A DNA stretch of 64,000 nucleotides from Bizionia sp. M204 (GTDB lineage Bacteria > Bacteroidota > Bacteroidia > Flavobacteriales > Flavobacteriaceae): the NCBI RefSeq assembly GCF_023205095.1, contig NZ_CP046242.1:1663001-1727000 (forward strand), given 5' to 3'. The notes beneath the pieces are model-generated. The model was not told the DNA's origin. It ran no database searches and saw nothing but the letters and a program-made list of their open reading frames with translations. Shown here one piece after another: positions 16,504-26,045 of the stretch. The position numbers and the translations under genes were made by a program. Within the stretch, counting starts at the first letter, position 1; every line of letters starts with the position of its first letter.

Positions 16504-16626
16504 GATATTTGATGTTTATTTTAAATTATAATTCAGTATAAATCTTAATAAAAATATTAAAAATCTTACAACTCTAATTTAGTGAATTTTCAGCATATAT
16601 GACGACATAGTCTATAAATTTATTAT

Positions 16627-16646
16627 GTGGTAATATAGATTATCAC
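16627..16646. promoter_or_regulatory. Imperfect dyad upstream of YtxH cassette 2
   Basis: GTGGTAAT (16627-16634) and ATTATCAC (16639-16646) are complementary at 7 of 8 positions around ATAG. It lies 124 nt upstream of the YtxH start. Possible operator; no consensus recognised. Confidence 0.3.
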
Positions 16647-16686
16647 AATAACGAAATTAATATGGAACATTTTACAGTTAAAATGC

Positions 16687-16716
16687 AAAAAGCTTGAGTG
16701 AACCTCAAGCTTTTTT
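16687..16716. terminator. Intrinsic terminator after the FKBP gene
   Basis: Stem GCTTGAG (16692-16698) / CTCAAGC (16704-16710), flanked by A5 and T6, just past the stop of the FKBP gene on the minus strand. Confidence 0.85.
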
Positions 16717-16739
16717 ATAATGGAATATTTAAAAAATGT

Positions 16740-17168
16740 TTATTTGATAGCCACTAACTCTAATTCGAAAGTTAAATCTTGACCAGCTAATGGATGGTTT
16801 CCATCAACAATAATATGATCATCATTTACAGCAGCAACACGAAATTGGTGCTCTGTTCCATCAGGGTTTTTAGACGCAAGTCCCATTCCCACTTCCGGCT
16901 TAATGTCTTGAGGTAACTGATCTTTTTTCACTTCATGAAATAGTTCTTTCTGAACGTCTCCGTATGCTTCAGTTTTTTCTATTACGACTGTTTTTTTATC
17001 GTTTACTTTCATATCTAAAACTGCCTTTTCAAAACCAGGAATTAGCATACCTTGACCAAGTGTGAATTCTAACGGCTCTCTATCTGCAGAGCTATCAAAA
17101 ACTTGACCACTACTTAATTTTCCTGTGTAATGAACTTGTACAGTATCATTTTCTTTTACATGACTCAT
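16740..17168 (-). CDS. FKBP-type peptidyl-prolyl isomerase, SlyD-like
   Basis: The preferred start is ATG at 17168 (MSHVKENDTVQVHYTGK), giving 142 residues; the upstream Met at 17207 adds an unconserved leader. FKBP half-domain motifs are clear: VHYTGKLSSGQVFDSS, LGQGMLIPGFEKAV, and the terminal NHPLAGQDLTFELELV with the insert-in-flap region between, as in SlyD. There is no His-rich metal-binding tail. Cytoplasmic folding catalyst/chaperone by family; monocistronic with a terminator. Confidence 0.92.
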   Translation of the reverse strand: MSHVKENDTVQVHYTGKLSSGQVFDSSADREPLEFTLGQGMLIPGFEKAVLDMKVNDKKTVVIEKTEAYGDVQKELFHEVKKDQLPQDIKPEVGMGLASKNPDGTEHQFRVAAVNDDHIIVDGNHPLAGQDLTFELELVAIK

Positions 17169-17349
17169 AAAAATTGTATTTAATTTAAATTCGTGCAAAA
17201 CTAACAATTATTAGTCGGAATACCATAGCTGCTCAATGTCTTATCAAAATATTAACGTTTATTTTAACCGAAACAAAGGAAAAACCATAATTTCTTGATT
17301 TACCTATTAAAAAAAAATCTTAAATTGTTTCATTTAATTCAATTATCCA

Positions 17350-18516
17350 TTGGCGTTCATTTTCTTCGCATTAAAAACTCAAAAAACATATTACTCACCT
17401 TATTGGCTGTTCTCATGTTTGCTTGTGTGTTTTCGCAAACAAAAAAAAAAGAGTACGCTTCGAGATTCATTAGACAACAAAATTGATTTCAGCGATTTTC
17501 TTTTAAATCCGAAAGGTTTTATCCCTTTAATTCAACCCATAACCGAACCAGCTTTAGGCAATATTGGCGGTGTTATTTCTCCCATTTTTATTAGTCCCAA
17601 TAAAAATAAAATAGAAGGTGAATACACGCCTCCTAATATTACATCCGTTTTTGGTGGCTATACGGCCAATGATACTTGGATGGTAGGTGCTATCAGAATG
17701 GCTTCACTCCCTAAATATGGCTTGAAATATCAGGTCATGATGGCCTATTCATCCGTAAATATGGATTTCTATAGAACCATTCCTATAATTGGTGAAAAAC
17801 AATTTGCATTTAATTTTAAGGCATTACCTATATTTTTTTCCCTCTTAAAGGAAATTAATAATACCGGTCTATTTGTTGGAATAGAATACCTATACTTAAA
17901 AAATGAAGTAACACCTAAATTTGATTTTATAACCTTACCTGATTTTCTTGATGAAAAATCCCTGAAAACTAATTTGAGCAGTCCAGGGATTGTTTTAGAA
18001 TTTGATAACCGTGATAATATTTTTACACCAGACAATGGCTTTTTAATTAACGCTACCTATCATTTTAATGCAGATTGGACAGGAAGTGATTATAACTTTG
18101 GTAATTTAGAACTGTCTGCGCAGTACTATCACCAATTTATTCCCGAATTGGTTAGTGGACTTCGTTGGGCGTCTGAATTTCAGTTTAACGAGTCGCCGTT
18201 TTATGTGGAGCCTTCCATAAATTTACGAGGGGTTCCTAAAATGCGTTATCAAGGTCGATCTACACATCTCATTGAAACCGAACAGCGCTTTGATTTCACC
18301 AAACGATGGAGTTTAGTTGGTTTCGGGGGATTAGCAAAAGCAGTAAAAGAAAATGAATCCTTTGTGGACTCTGAATTAGTTTATAATTACGGTACTGGAT
18401 TTCGATATTTAATTGCGCGTAAATTTAAAATTCGGATGGGAATAGATGTTGCATGGTCCAATAACGACTTTGGGTATTATATAATATTTGGAAGTTCTTG
18501 GAATAACAGAAAGTAA
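17350..18516 (+). pseudogene. BamA/TamA-type outer-membrane barrel with a frame break in its signal peptide
   Basis: The body (from about 17450) encodes some 350 residues of beta-barrel sequence: paired strands, LEFDNRDNIFTPDNGFLINATY (a surface-antigen/BamA motif), RGVPKMRYQG, and a C-terminal strand GFRYLIARKFKIRMGIDVAWS. No POTRA domain is present, so it resembles the short barrel-only group. The signal peptide (NILLTLLAVLMFACVFSQ) is read in another frame, and the frames meet at an A10 tract (17441-17450). Removing one A joins SQTKKK to STLRDSLD. Neither frame has an upstream ATG: the only initiators near the signal are TTG at 17295 (signal frame) and TTG at 17350 (barrel frame). Sequencing error, slippage or decay are all possible. 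Confidence 0.7.
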
Positions 18517-18751
18517 TTATTGGGATGGAGATTCATGCCAGCAGTATTTTTTTTCAAATAAATAAGACTACAGACAGCACTGTCGTTCGTCTAAAAATAA
18601 AAATGAAAACATATAGTATCCATTAGCTGCGCAGACCCTGAAGTGGGTTCGTTGCTCAATTAAGCTCAAACTGCTGGCGCAGTTAACGACTTTTTTTTTT
18701 ATGCCATGACTTTCAATCCTCTAACAACGACGACGTAATGGCATAAAAAAA
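18517..18751. other. Gene-free stretch with inverted repeats before tRNA-Pro
   Basis: No convincing ORF. It contains a 9-bp inverted pair GCCAGCAGT (18537-18545) and ACTGCTGGC (18670-18678), and a 14-bp pair (18694-18707 with 18738-18751; core ATGCCAT / ATGGCAT with T7/A7). The local GC content is higher than in the surrounding intergenic DNA. It could be a decayed element beside the tRNA gene, or a structured RNA; I cannot name it. Confidence 0.35.
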
Positions 18752-18775
18752 CCTAAAATCCATTAAGATTTTAGG
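18752..18775 (-). terminator. Intrinsic terminator of tRNA-Pro
   Basis: Stem CCTAAAATC (18752-18760) / GATTTTAGG (18767-18775), loop CATTAA. On the minus strand it is followed by T7, about 10 nt beyond the tRNA 3' end. Confidence 0.75.
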
Positions 18776-18784
18776 CTTTATTGG

Positions 18785-18860
18785 TCGGGGTGGCAGGATT
18801 CGAACCTGCGACCTCCGCGTCCCAAACGCGGCGCGATAACCGGGCTACGCTACACCCCGA
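18785..18860 (-). tRNA. tRNA-Pro (anticodon TGG)
   Basis: A 76-nt cloverleaf on the minus strand. Acceptor stem TCGGGGT / ACCCCGA (7 bp), T-arm GCAGGTTCGAATCCTGC, and anticodon stem CGCG / CGCG enclosing loop TTTGGGA, whose anticodon is TGG (bases 18822-18824 on the plus strand). CCA is not encoded. Adjacent terminator present. Confidence 0.97.
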
Positions 18861-18978
18861 ATTGGCTATCTTTTTCAGTTTTAAAATAAACATTCTAAAA
18901 CCGAGGTGCAAATATATAGCTTTTCTTTAGAATCATGCAACAAAAAAATTTTAAATTTATAGTTAAATTATATATATC

Positions 18979-20088
18979 ATGAAATCACGTTTTTACATAT
19001 TAGCATTAATTCTTTCTATGAGCATTTTGGCGTGTGCTCAAGATAAAAACCCAACAAATATCCATCATTCCCATGAAGTGGTTGTTCCTGATTTAAAAAA
19101 CCCTTGGGGCTTTGTGTTTCTGCCTGATAACGCCATGCTGATTACAGAAAAATCGGGAGCACTTATTCATTTCAAAAATGGTAAGAAAACACGCATTACA
19201 GGACTTCCTGAAATCCATGTTTATGGACAAGGTGGTTTAATGGATATTGCACTTCATCCTGATTATAAGTCTAACGGATGGATATATTTCTCCTATGCTT
19301 CTTCAGATGGTAATGGTCAAGGAGGACATACCGCAATTGCGCGTGCAAAACTGAGCAATAACGCATTAGTTAATTTTCAAGTGCTATACAAGGCAACCCC
19401 CAATACAAAAGCAGGTCAGCACTTCGGTTCACGAATTGTAATAGATAACAACAACTTTTTATTTTTCTCCATTGGCGATCGTGGTAATCGGGATGTCAAT
19501 CCACAGGACTTAACTAAAGATGGCGGGAAAATCTATCGCTTACATGACGATGGCTCTACTCCTACAACCAACCCTTTTGTAACCACACCAAATGCCAAAA
19601 AAGCTATTTATTCATATGGTCATCGTAATCCGCAAGGCATGGCCATTCATCCTAAAACAAAATCTATTTGGATTCATGAACATGGTCCAAAAGGTGGCGA
19701 TGAAATTAATATTGTACAAGCTGGCAATAATTATGGTTGGCCAAAAGTTACGTATGGCGTAAATTATTCTGGAACAGAAATTACAAATAAAACAACCTTA
19801 CCAGGTATGACGGAACCTATCCATTATTGGGATCCTTCCATTGCACCAAGCGGCATGGCATTTATTAATAGTTCTATATATCCAGATTGGAAAGGGAATC
19901 TTGTGGTAGGTTCATTAAAGTTTCAATACCTAGATTTGTGCTATCTTGAAGGCAAAAAAGTTATAAAAGAAGAACGCTTGTTAGATGGTTTAGGCCGGGT
20001 TAGATCCGTTGTACAAGGTCCAGATGGCTATATTTATGTTGGAATTGAAAATCTTGGAATTGTAAAAATTCTACCTAAAAAAGCGTAA
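18979..20088 (+). CDS. PQQ-dependent sugar dehydrogenase (glucose/sorbosone type), lipoprotein
   Basis: A 369-residue six-bladed beta-propeller protein. The signal ends in a lipobox, SILAC with Cys19, so it is an envelope lipoprotein. Family motifs: NPWGFVFLPDNAMLITEK, GQGGLMDIALHPDY, GQHFGSRIVID (catalytic-loop region), SIGDRGNR, YGHRNPQGMAIHP, and HEHGPKGGDEIN with LNYGWP-type NYGWP. Soluble sGDH homologues bind PQQ and oxidise sugars; PQQ binding is inferred from family only, and no PQQ synthesis genes are in view. Confidence 0.9.
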   Translation: MKSRFYILALILSMSILACAQDKNPTNIHHSHEVVVPDLKNPWGFVFLPDNAMLITEKSGALIHFKNGKKTRITGLPEIHVYGQGGLMDIALHPDYKSNGWIYFSYASSDGNGQGGHTAIARAKLSNNALVNFQVLYKATPNTKAGQHFGSRIVIDNNNFLFFSIGDRGNRDVNPQDLTKDGGKIYRLHDDGSTPTTNPFVTTPNAKKAIYSYGHRNPQGMAIHPKTKSIWIHEHGPKGGDEINIVQAGNNYGWPKVTYGVNYSGTEITNKTTLPGMTEPIHYWDPSIAPSGMAFINSSIYPDWKGNLVVGSLKFQYLDLCYLEGKKVIKEERLLDGLGRVRSVVQGPDGYIYVGIENLGIVKILPKKA

Positions 20089-20146
20089 ATCAAACATCAA
20101 TAGCGAAGTTTAAATAAATGAACCAATAAATTCCATCCTAAATAAC

Positions 20147-20154
20147 TAAATTTG
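20147..20154 (+). promoter_or_regulatory. -7 promoter box of the udk operon
   Basis: TAAATTTG matches TAnnTTTG, 24 nt before the udk start codon. No strong -33 TTG could be placed at standard spacing. Confidence 0.5.
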
Positions 20155-20178
20155 TAACCATAACTAAAAAAATAATTC

Positions 20179-20787
20179 ATGCTTATTATTGGTATTGCTG
20201 GTGGTACTGGCTGTGGTAAAACAACCGTTGTAAATCAGATTCTTGATCAACTTCCAGAAGGTGAAGTTGGTGTAATTTCTCAAGATTCTTATTATAAAGA
20301 CACGACACATTTATCCTATGACGAACGTGTAAAAATAAATTTTGACCATCCGCGCTCCATCGATTTTGAATTATTAGAATCGCATTTAAAAGAATTAAAG
20401 AAAGGAAATGATATTCATCAACCTGTTTATTCGTTTATAAAACACAATCGCACAGGTGATATAATTCTTACACACCCAAGAAAAGTTATGATTGTTGAAG
20501 GTATTTTAATACTTACAAATCCAGAATTACGAGATATGTTCGATATTAAAATATTTGTTCATGCCGATAGTGATGAACGCCTAATTCGCCGATTAAAACG
20601 TGACATTTCAGAACGTGGTCGCGATTTAGATGAAGTTTTAAGCCGTTATCAAAACACGCTTAAACCCATGCATCAACAATTTATTGAACCCATGAAGGAG
20701 TATGCTGATATTATTATTCCAAACAATAAATACAACACTGTTGCTGTGGATATTGTTAAAACTATTATCAATCAACGTTTAGTATAA
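20179..20787 (+). CDS. udk: Uridine kinase
   Basis: A 202-residue P-loop kinase that phosphorylates uridine and cytidine in pyrimidine salvage. Walker A is GIAGGTGCGKTTV at the N-terminus; further signatures are QDSYYKD, NFDHPRSIDFELL (the nucleoside loop) and RRLKRDISERGRDLDEVL. Length and order are exact for Udk. First gene of an operon: its stop overlaps the start of the DivIC-like gene by one base (TAATG). Confidence 0.95.
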   Translation: MLIIGIAGGTGCGKTTVVNQILDQLPEGEVGVISQDSYYKDTTHLSYDERVKINFDHPRSIDFELLESHLKELKKGNDIHQPVYSFIKHNRTGDIILTHPRKVMIVEGILILTNPELRDMFDIKIFVHADSDERLIRRLKRDISERGRDLDEVLSRYQNTLKPMHQQFIEPMKEYADIIIPNNKYNTVAVDIVKTIINQRLV

Positions 20788-21113
20788 TGGCCAAGCTAAA
20801 TAGCAAATATTTAAAACCTTTTAAAAATATTTTCATCGTAATAGTTGTGGTATTTGCTGTATGGATGATGTTCTTTGATGCCAATTCCTATTTAATTCAC
20901 AGAGAATTAAATACGGAAATTGAAGAACTTGAAACTGAAAAAGAGTACTACAATAAAGAAATTGAAAAGGATAAAAAAGCCATTAAAGAATTGAGTAGCG
21001 AATTAGGTGTTGAAAAATTAGCGCGCGAAAAATACTATATGAAGAAAGCTAATGAAGAAATCTTTATAATTGAATATGAAGATAGTATTCCAAAAGAAAA
21101 TAAAAATGACTAA
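20787..21113 (+). CDS. Septum formation initiator, FtsB/DivIC-like
   Basis: A 108-residue bitopic protein: short cytoplasmic start, one transmembrane helix (about residues 13-29, IFIVIVVVFAVWMMFF), then a periplasmic coiled coil (LNTEIEELETEKEYYNKEIEKD) and LGVEKLAREKYYMKKANEE, which is the FtsB/DivIC signature. It probably bridges FtsL and FtsQ homologues in the divisome. Translationally coupled to udk (1-nt overlap) and overlaps the mutA start by 8 nt. Confidence 0.9.
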   Translation: MAKLNSKYLKPFKNIFIVIVVVFAVWMMFFDANSYLIHRELNTEIEELETEKEYYNKEIEKDKKAIKELSSELGVEKLAREKYYMKKANEEIFIIEYEDSIPKENKND

Positions 21114-22476
21114 ACCTTTATTTAGCCTGTTTCCAGAAGTATCTTCCAAAGAGTGGAAACAAAAAATTCAATCGGATTTAAAAGGTGCCGATTATAACGA
21201 AACACTTATTTGGCAATCCAATGAAGGTATTAATGTGAAACCATTTTACCATCAAGATATGTTAGAAAATGTTTCAACCAAAGCCATTCCAAATACGCCC
21301 TGGAATATTTGTCAGACCATTTTTGTCCAACATATTGACGTAGCCAACGGTATTGCTATTTCTGCTTTAAAAAATGGCGCTGAAAGCATTAAATTCATTA
21401 TTCCCAATGATAGCGTTTCTGTAGATGATCTTTTAAAAGATATTGACTTAAAAAAAACGACAATCTATTTTGAGGTCCAATTTTTATCAGAATCTTTTGC
21501 TAAAAAAATCACCAATTTAGGTGGTAATAATCAAATCATCATCCAAACAGATATTATTGGAAATCTAGCACGAACAGGCAATTGGTTTTCTAATTTAAGT
21601 GCAGATCATGACGCTTTTACGAACATCGTAAAACTTTCAAACACGGCCACTATTGACACTAGTTTGTATCAAAATGCTGGTGCTAATATGGTCCAACAAT
21701 TAGCCTATGCTTTGGCACATACCAATGAATATTTTAATTATTTAAATGAGCAGCTTTCAGCATCAGAAAAACAAACATTTAAAACAGTTTTTCAAATAGC
21801 TATTGGCTCCAATTACTTTTTTGAAATAGCCAAAATTCGTGCCTTACGCGTTTTATATCAGGCATTGGCAGCAGATTATGGATTTAATACAACCTGTCAT
21901 ATTTTTGCGGTTCCAACCAAACGTAACAAAACCATTTACGATTATAATACCAATATGCTTCGTACAACCACGGAATGTATGAGTGCTATTTTAGGAGGTG
22001 CCAATACCATTTACAATATGCCTTATGATGCTATTTATCATAAGAATAATGAATTTGGAGATCGGATTGCACGGAATCAACTTTTAATATTAAAGCATGA
22101 AAGTTATTTTGATCAAGTTAAGAATCCTGCCGAAGGTTCCTATTATATGGAGACGTTAACAGATCAGTTAGCTGAAAAAGGATTGGAACTTTTTAAAGAT
22201 ATTGAAACTAACGGTGGTTTTTTAAAACAGTTAAAAGACGGCATTATTCAACGTAAAATAAAAGAAAGTGCCAACAAAGAACAAGCGCAATTTGATGCTG
22301 GAAAAATAACCTTACTTGGAACAAATAAACATCCAAATAAAGCCGATAAAATGGCCGATGAATTGGAGTTGTTTCCTTTTGTTAAAACCCAAGCAAGAAA
22401 AACCCTTATTGCTCCTATAATTGAACGACGATTAGCCGAAAATATGGAACAAGACCGTTTGCAAACGGAACAATAA
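21106..22476 (+). CDS. mutA: Methylmalonyl-CoA mutase small (beta) subunit
   Basis: From ATG at 21106 (MTKPLFSLFPEVSSKEWKQK), 456 residues; the longer frame from 21070 lies inside the preceding gene and adds no conserved sequence. It has the TIM-barrel domain of the mutase small subunit (LKGADYNETLIWQSNEG, NMLRTTTECMSAILGGAN, RNQLLILKHESYFDQVKNPAEGSYYME) but a short C-terminal end without the DGHDRG cobalamin motif, as is normal for the beta subunit. It pairs with the large subunit 61 nt downstream to isomerise methylmalonyl-CoA and succinyl-CoA. Confidence 0.95.
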   Translation: MTKPLFSLFPEVSSKEWKQKIQSDLKGADYNETLIWQSNEGINVKPFYHQDMLENVSTKAIPNTPWNICQTIFVQHIDVANGIAISALKNGAESIKFIIPNDSVSVDDLLKDIDLKKTTIYFEVQFLSESFAKKITNLGGNNQIIIQTDIIGNLARTGNWFSNLSADHDAFTNIVKLSNTATIDTSLYQNAGANMVQQLAYALAHTNEYFNYLNEQLSASEKQTFKTVFQIAIGSNYFFEIAKIRALRVLYQALAADYGFNTTCHIFAVPTKRNKTIYDYNTNMLRTTTECMSAILGGANTIYNMPYDAIYHKNNEFGDRIARNQLLILKHESYFDQVKNPAEGSYYMETLTDQLAEKGLELFKDIETNGGFLKQLKDGIIQRKIKESANKEQAQFDAGKITLLGTNKHPNKADKMADELELFPFVKTQARKTLIAPIIERRLAENMEQDRLQTEQ

Positions 22477-22537
22477 CCCATTCCTATAAAAGGCAAATTT
22501 GTACAGTGATAACGCATCAGTTAAATAACCCATTATT

Positions 22538-24661
22538 ATGAGTCGGAAAAACATTCAACATATTCAATTAAAATCAACAGAATCTCAAGCAAGAAATGAA
22601 GCGTTTGACACCTTTAATTCTGCTGAAGATATTGCTATAAAATCTGTTTATTCCAAAGCGGATGTAGCTAATTTAGAGCATCTCAATTTTGCTGCAGGTA
22701 TTACACCAAATCTTCGAGGTCCTTATAGCACGATGTATGTTAGAAGGCCTTGGACTATAAGGCAATATGCAGGTTTTTCAACAGCGGAAGATAGTAATGC
22801 GTTTTACAGACGAAATCTAGCTGCCGGACAGAAAGGCTTATCGGTTGCATTCGATTTAGCAACACATCGTGGTTATGACTCGGATCATAATCGTGTGGTT
22901 GGCGATGTTGGTAAAGCTGGTGTAGCCATTGATTCCGTAGAGGATATGAAAATTCTTTTCGATGACATTCCATTAGATAAAATGAGTGTTTCCATGACCA
23001 TGAATGGCGCTGTTTTACCAATAATGGCTTTTTATATTGTAGCGGCTGAAGAACAAGGTGTAAAACCCGAGCTTTTAGCAGGAACAATTCAAAATGATAT
23101 TTTAAAGGAATTTATGGTGCGTAACACCTATATTTATCCGCCAACACCTTCCATGAAAATCATTTCAGATATTTTTGAATATACCAGTAAAAACATGCCG
23201 AAGTTTAACAGCATCAGTATTTCGGGTTATCATATGCAAGAGGCTGGTGCCACCTGCGATATTGAATTGGCTTACACCCTAGCCGACGGATTGGAATACG
23301 TTAAAAAAGGCATAGCCGCAGGGATGGATATTGATACGTTTGCGCCTCGTTTATCATTTTTCTGGGCCATTGGCATGAACCATTTTATGGAAATCGCAAA
23401 AATGCGTGCCGCTCGAATGCTTTGGGCGAAACTGATAAAACCATTCAATCCTAAAAATGAAAAATCACTTGCGTTACGAACCCATTGTCAGACTTCCGGT
23501 TGGAGTTTAACAGAACAAGATCCGTTTAATAATGTTGCGCGAACGACCATTGAAGCGGCAGCAGCTGCTTTTGGAGGCACACAAAGTTTACATACAAACG
23601 CTTTAGATGAAGCTATTGCCTTGCCAACTGATTTTTCCGCACGAATTGCCAGAAACACACAAATTTATTTACAAGAAGAAACACAAATAACGAAAACAGT
23701 TGACCCATGGGCTGGGAGTTATTATGTAGAAAAATTAACTCATGATATTGCCGAAAAAGCTTGGGAACTTATTGAAGAAGTTGAAGAATTAGGCGGTATG
23801 ACCAAGGCCATTGAAGCTGGAATACCAAAACTTCGTATAGAAGAAGCTGCGGCTAGAAAACAGGCACGAATAGATTCCAATCAAGATATTATTGTAGGTG
23901 TTAATCAGTATAGGTTAGCTGAAGAGGCACCAATTACCACGCTGGAAGTAGACAATCAAACGGTTAGAACATCACAAATTGAACGTTTAAATAAAATTAA
24001 GGCAACCAGAGATGCTAGTAAAGTGAAACAAGCATTAGCCAATTTAACGACCGCGGCAAAATCAAATCAAGATAATTTATTAGCTTTAGCCGTTGAAGCG
24101 GCTCGAGAACGTGCTACACTAGGAGAAATTAGTGATGCATTAGAAGTTGCCTTCGGACGATATAAAGCACAAATTAAATCCTTTTCTGGCGTGTATAGTA
24201 AAGAAATTAAAGATGACGAATCTTTCAAAAAAGCCAAAGCATTGGCAGATGCCTTTGCTGAACAAGATGGCAGACGTCCGCGAATTATGATTGCCAAAAT
24301 GGGTCAAGATGGTCATGATCGTGGCGCAAAAGTAGTTGCCACAGGTTATGCGGATGTTGGTTTTGACGTGGATATTGGCCCACTTTTTCAAACACCTCAA
24401 GAAGCAGCCAAACAGGCTGTTGAAAATGATGTACACGTATTAGGCGTGTCATCTTTAGCTGCTGGTCATAAAACTTTGGTGCCTCAAGTTATTGATGCAC
24501 TTAAAGCCTACGGCCGCGAAGACATTATGGTTATTGTTGGTGGTGTCATTCCCAAACAAGATTATCAATATTTATTTGATGCTGGTGCGGTTGCCGTTTT
24601 TGGTCCCGGAACAAAAATTAGTGACGCAGCCATACAAATTTTGGACATATTGATTGATTAA
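22538..24661 (+). CDS. mutB: Methylmalonyl-CoA mutase large (alpha) subunit, B12-dependent
   Basis: A 707-residue catalytic subunit. N-terminal TIM barrel with [20 protein letters not shown] and [18 protein letters not shown] (substrate region), [16 protein letters not shown], and the C-terminal cobalamin-binding domain with DGHDRG (His as lower axial ligand) and GVSSLAAGH. Needs adenosylcobalamin. Functions in propionate metabolism with mutA; no meaB or epimerase is in view. No B12 riboswitch is visible upstream of either subunit. Confidence 0.97.
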   Translation: MSRKNIQHIQLKSTESQARNEAFDTFNSAEDIAIKSVYSKADVANLEHLNFAAGITPNLRGPYSTMYVRRPWTIRQYAGFSTAEDSNAFYRRNLAAGQKGLSVAFDLATHRGYDSDHNRVVGDVGKAGVAIDSVEDMKILFDDIPLDKMSVSMTMNGAVLPIMAFYIVAAEEQGVKPELLAGTIQNDILKEFMVRNTYIYPPTPSMKIISDIFEYTSKNMPKFNSISISGYHMQEAGATCDIELAYTLADGLEYVKKGIAAGMDIDTFAPRLSFFWAIGMNHFMEIAKMRAARMLWAKLIKPFNPKNEKSLALRTHCQTSGWSLTEQDPFNNVARTTIEAAAAAFGGTQSLHTNALDEAIALPTDFSARIARNTQIYLQEETQITKTVDPWAGSYYVEKLTHDIAEKAWELIEEVEELGGMTKAIEAGIPKLRIEEAAARKQARIDSNQDIIVGVNQYRLAEEAPITTLEVDNQTVRTSQIERLNKIKATRDASKVKQALANLTTAAKSNQDNLLALAVEAARERATLGEISDALEVAFGRYKAQIKSFSGVYSKEIKDDESFKKAKALADAFAEQDGRRPRIMIAKMGQDGHDRGAKVVATGYADVGFDVDIGPLFQTPQEAAKQAVENDVHVLGVSSLAAGHKTLVPQVIDALKAYGREDIMVIVGGVIPKQDYQYLFDAGAVAVFGPGTKISDAAIQILDILID

Positions 24662-24711
24662 TTAATGACTACAAACTTATACTGATATTCAATTTAGAAA
24701 ATATAAATTTT

Positions 24712-24755
24712 AATTCGGATAAATTTGTCTGAATTAAAAATATGTTTTATATTTG
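24712..24755 (+). promoter_or_regulatory. Promoter and predicted NsrR-type operator of the rrf2 gene
   Basis: The dyad AATTCGGATA (24712-24721), AATT, TGTCTGAATT (24726-24735) agrees with the palindrome of the ric and nirK sites at 8 of 10 arm positions. It overlaps a -33 TTG (24725-24727), followed after 20 nt by TATATTTG (24748-24755), a perfect TAnnTTTG. A repressor bound here would block its own promoter. Confidence 0.65.
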
Positions 24756-24772
24756 TCCCATAAAATAAAACT

Positions 24773-25207
24773 ATGTTTTCTAAAGCTTGTGAATACGGCA
24801 TCAAAGCCTCCATATTTATTGCTTTAAACTCCCACCAAGAACAACGGGTAAGTTTAAAAGCGATTGCTAAAGAAATTGCTTCACCCGAAGCATTTACAGC
24901 AAAAATTTTACAAGATTTAGCTAGACATAACATCATTAACTCCGTAAAAGGTGCTCATGGTGGTTTTGAAATTGTAAAATCGCAAATTTCGAGTATTAAA
25001 TTAGAAGAAATTGTACGTGCCATTGATGGCGATACTATATATAACGGTTGCGGTTTAGGCCTGCACACTTGCGATGAAAGTCATCCCTGTCCTGTACATG
25101 ATAAATTTAAAGATATCCGAAATGATTTGAAAGTCATGCTAGAAACAACAAATTTGGAAGAATTAGCTTTAGGCGTCAAGTCTGGTGCTTCCTTTTTAAA
25201 AATTTAG
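24773..25207 (+). CDS. Rrf2-family iron-sulfur regulator, NsrR-like
   Basis: A 144-residue winged-helix protein. The Rrf2 opening SKACEYGIKASIFIAL, recognition region EAFTAKILQDLARHNIINS and the wing KGAHGGFEI are typical. Three Cys at positions 93, 100 and 106 (NGCGLGLHTC, HPCPVH) match the cluster ligands of NsrR and IscR, so it probably binds a [2Fe-2S] or [4Fe-4S] cluster. The adjacent ric gene and the three shared palindromes support NsrR-type NO sensing. NO specificity is inference; IscR-like function is the main alternative. Confidence 0.88.
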   Translation: MFSKACEYGIKASIFIALNSHQEQRVSLKAIAKEIASPEAFTAKILQDLARHNIINSVKGAHGGFEIVKSQISSIKLEEIVRAIDGDTIYNGCGLGLHTCDESHPCPVHDKFKDIRNDLKVMLETTNLEELALGVKSGASFLKI

Positions 25208-25245
25208 ACACCATAAATAAGTACGAGTAAAAAAAATTTAATTAT

Positions 25246-25269
25246 AAATAGGATATATTTATCCGAAAT
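25246..25269 (+). promoter_or_regulatory. Predicted NsrR-type operator of ric
   Basis: AAATAGGATA (25246-25255), TATT, TATCCGAAAT (25260-25269). GGATA-N4-TATCC is a perfect inner dyad. TATATTTA at 25254-25261 (7 of 8 to the -7 consensus) lies inside the dyad, so binding would occlude the promoter. The start codon is 13 nt downstream. Confidence 0.65.
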
Positions 25270-25282
25270 AAAGTAAAGCATT

Positions 25283-26020
25283 ATGGAAACATTACATAAA
25301 AACATGAGCAAACCAATTGGCGAATATGTAGCCGATGATTTTAGAACAGCTGCCGTATTTAGTAACTACGGGATAGATTTTTGCTGCAAAGGACACAGAA
25401 CTGTTGAGGAAGTTTGTAATAAAAATGGCGTAAATCCAGATGAACTTTTAAGTAAACTGGATGCTATTTTAGAATCCAAAGGTAATAACGCCATTGATTA
25501 CAAATCCTGGCCTTTAGATTTACTTGCAGATTATATTGAAAAAACACATCATAGATATGTGGAAGAAAAAATTCCCGTATTGCGCCAGTTTTTAGATAAA
25601 TTATGTAAAGTGCATGGTGGTAATCATCCGGAATTGTTTAAAATTAATGAACTCTTTACTGGTTGTGCTGGCGAACTAGCTGCACACATGAAAAAAGAAG
25701 AGTTAATACTTTTTCCATTCATTAAAAAAATGGTGAAAGCAACTTTAGACGGTCAAGCAATAGAAGCGCCGCACTTTGGAACTGTGGAAAATCCAATTGC
25801 TATGATGATGGAAGAACATGAAAACGAAGGCGAACGCTTTAGAAAAATTGCGCTTATCACTAACAATTATACACCACCTGCAGATGCTTGTAACACCTAT
25901 AAAGTTACCTATGCTATGCTGGACGAATTTGAGAAAGACTTACACCTACACATACATTTAGAAAATAACATTTTATTCCCTGAAGCCGCCAAATTAGAGC
26001 AGCGCTTTTTCCAAGAGTAA
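25283..26020 (+). CDS. ric: Iron-sulfur cluster repair di-iron protein (Ric/YtfE/ScdA)
   Basis: A 245-residue cytoplasmic protein. N-terminal ScdA_N (DUF542) domain with YGIDFCCKGHRTVEEVC (about residues 28-46), then a hemerythrin-like domain with ligand candidates in THHRYVEEKIP, LAAHMKKEELILFPF, MMEEHENEGERF and HLHIHLENNILFPE. Ric/YtfE repairs Fe-S clusters damaged by NO or oxidants and may convert NO. Located 75 nt after the rrf2 regulator with its own operator. Confidence 0.95.
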   Translation: METLHKNMSKPIGEYVADDFRTAAVFSNYGIDFCCKGHRTVEEVCNKNGVNPDELLSKLDAILESKGNNAIDYKSWPLDLLADYIEKTHHRYVEEKIPVLRQFLDKLCKVHGGNHPELFKINELFTGCAGELAAHMKKEELILFPFIKKMVKATLDGQAIEAPHFGTVENPIAMMMEEHENEGERFRKIALITNNYTPPADACNTYKVTYAMLDEFEKDLHLHIHLENNILFPEAAKLEQRFFQE

Positions 26021-26045
26021 ATTAATAGCAATTGTTATTTTCAAT

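Noticed and set aside
20100-22540. Cobalamin riboswitch for the mutase genes
   Set aside because: Neither the udk upstream region nor the mutA-mutB gap (61 nt) is long enough or shows a B12 box.
22755-23087. Minus-strand ORF inside mutB
   Set aside because: Antisense shadow of a conserved gene, with no recognisable domain; the same holds for other antisense frames over gabD-like, lepB and amidohydrolase genes.
24773-25207. Naming the Rrf2 protein IscR
   Set aside because: No isc or suf genes are near; ric and nirK operators fit NsrR better. The call remains tentative.
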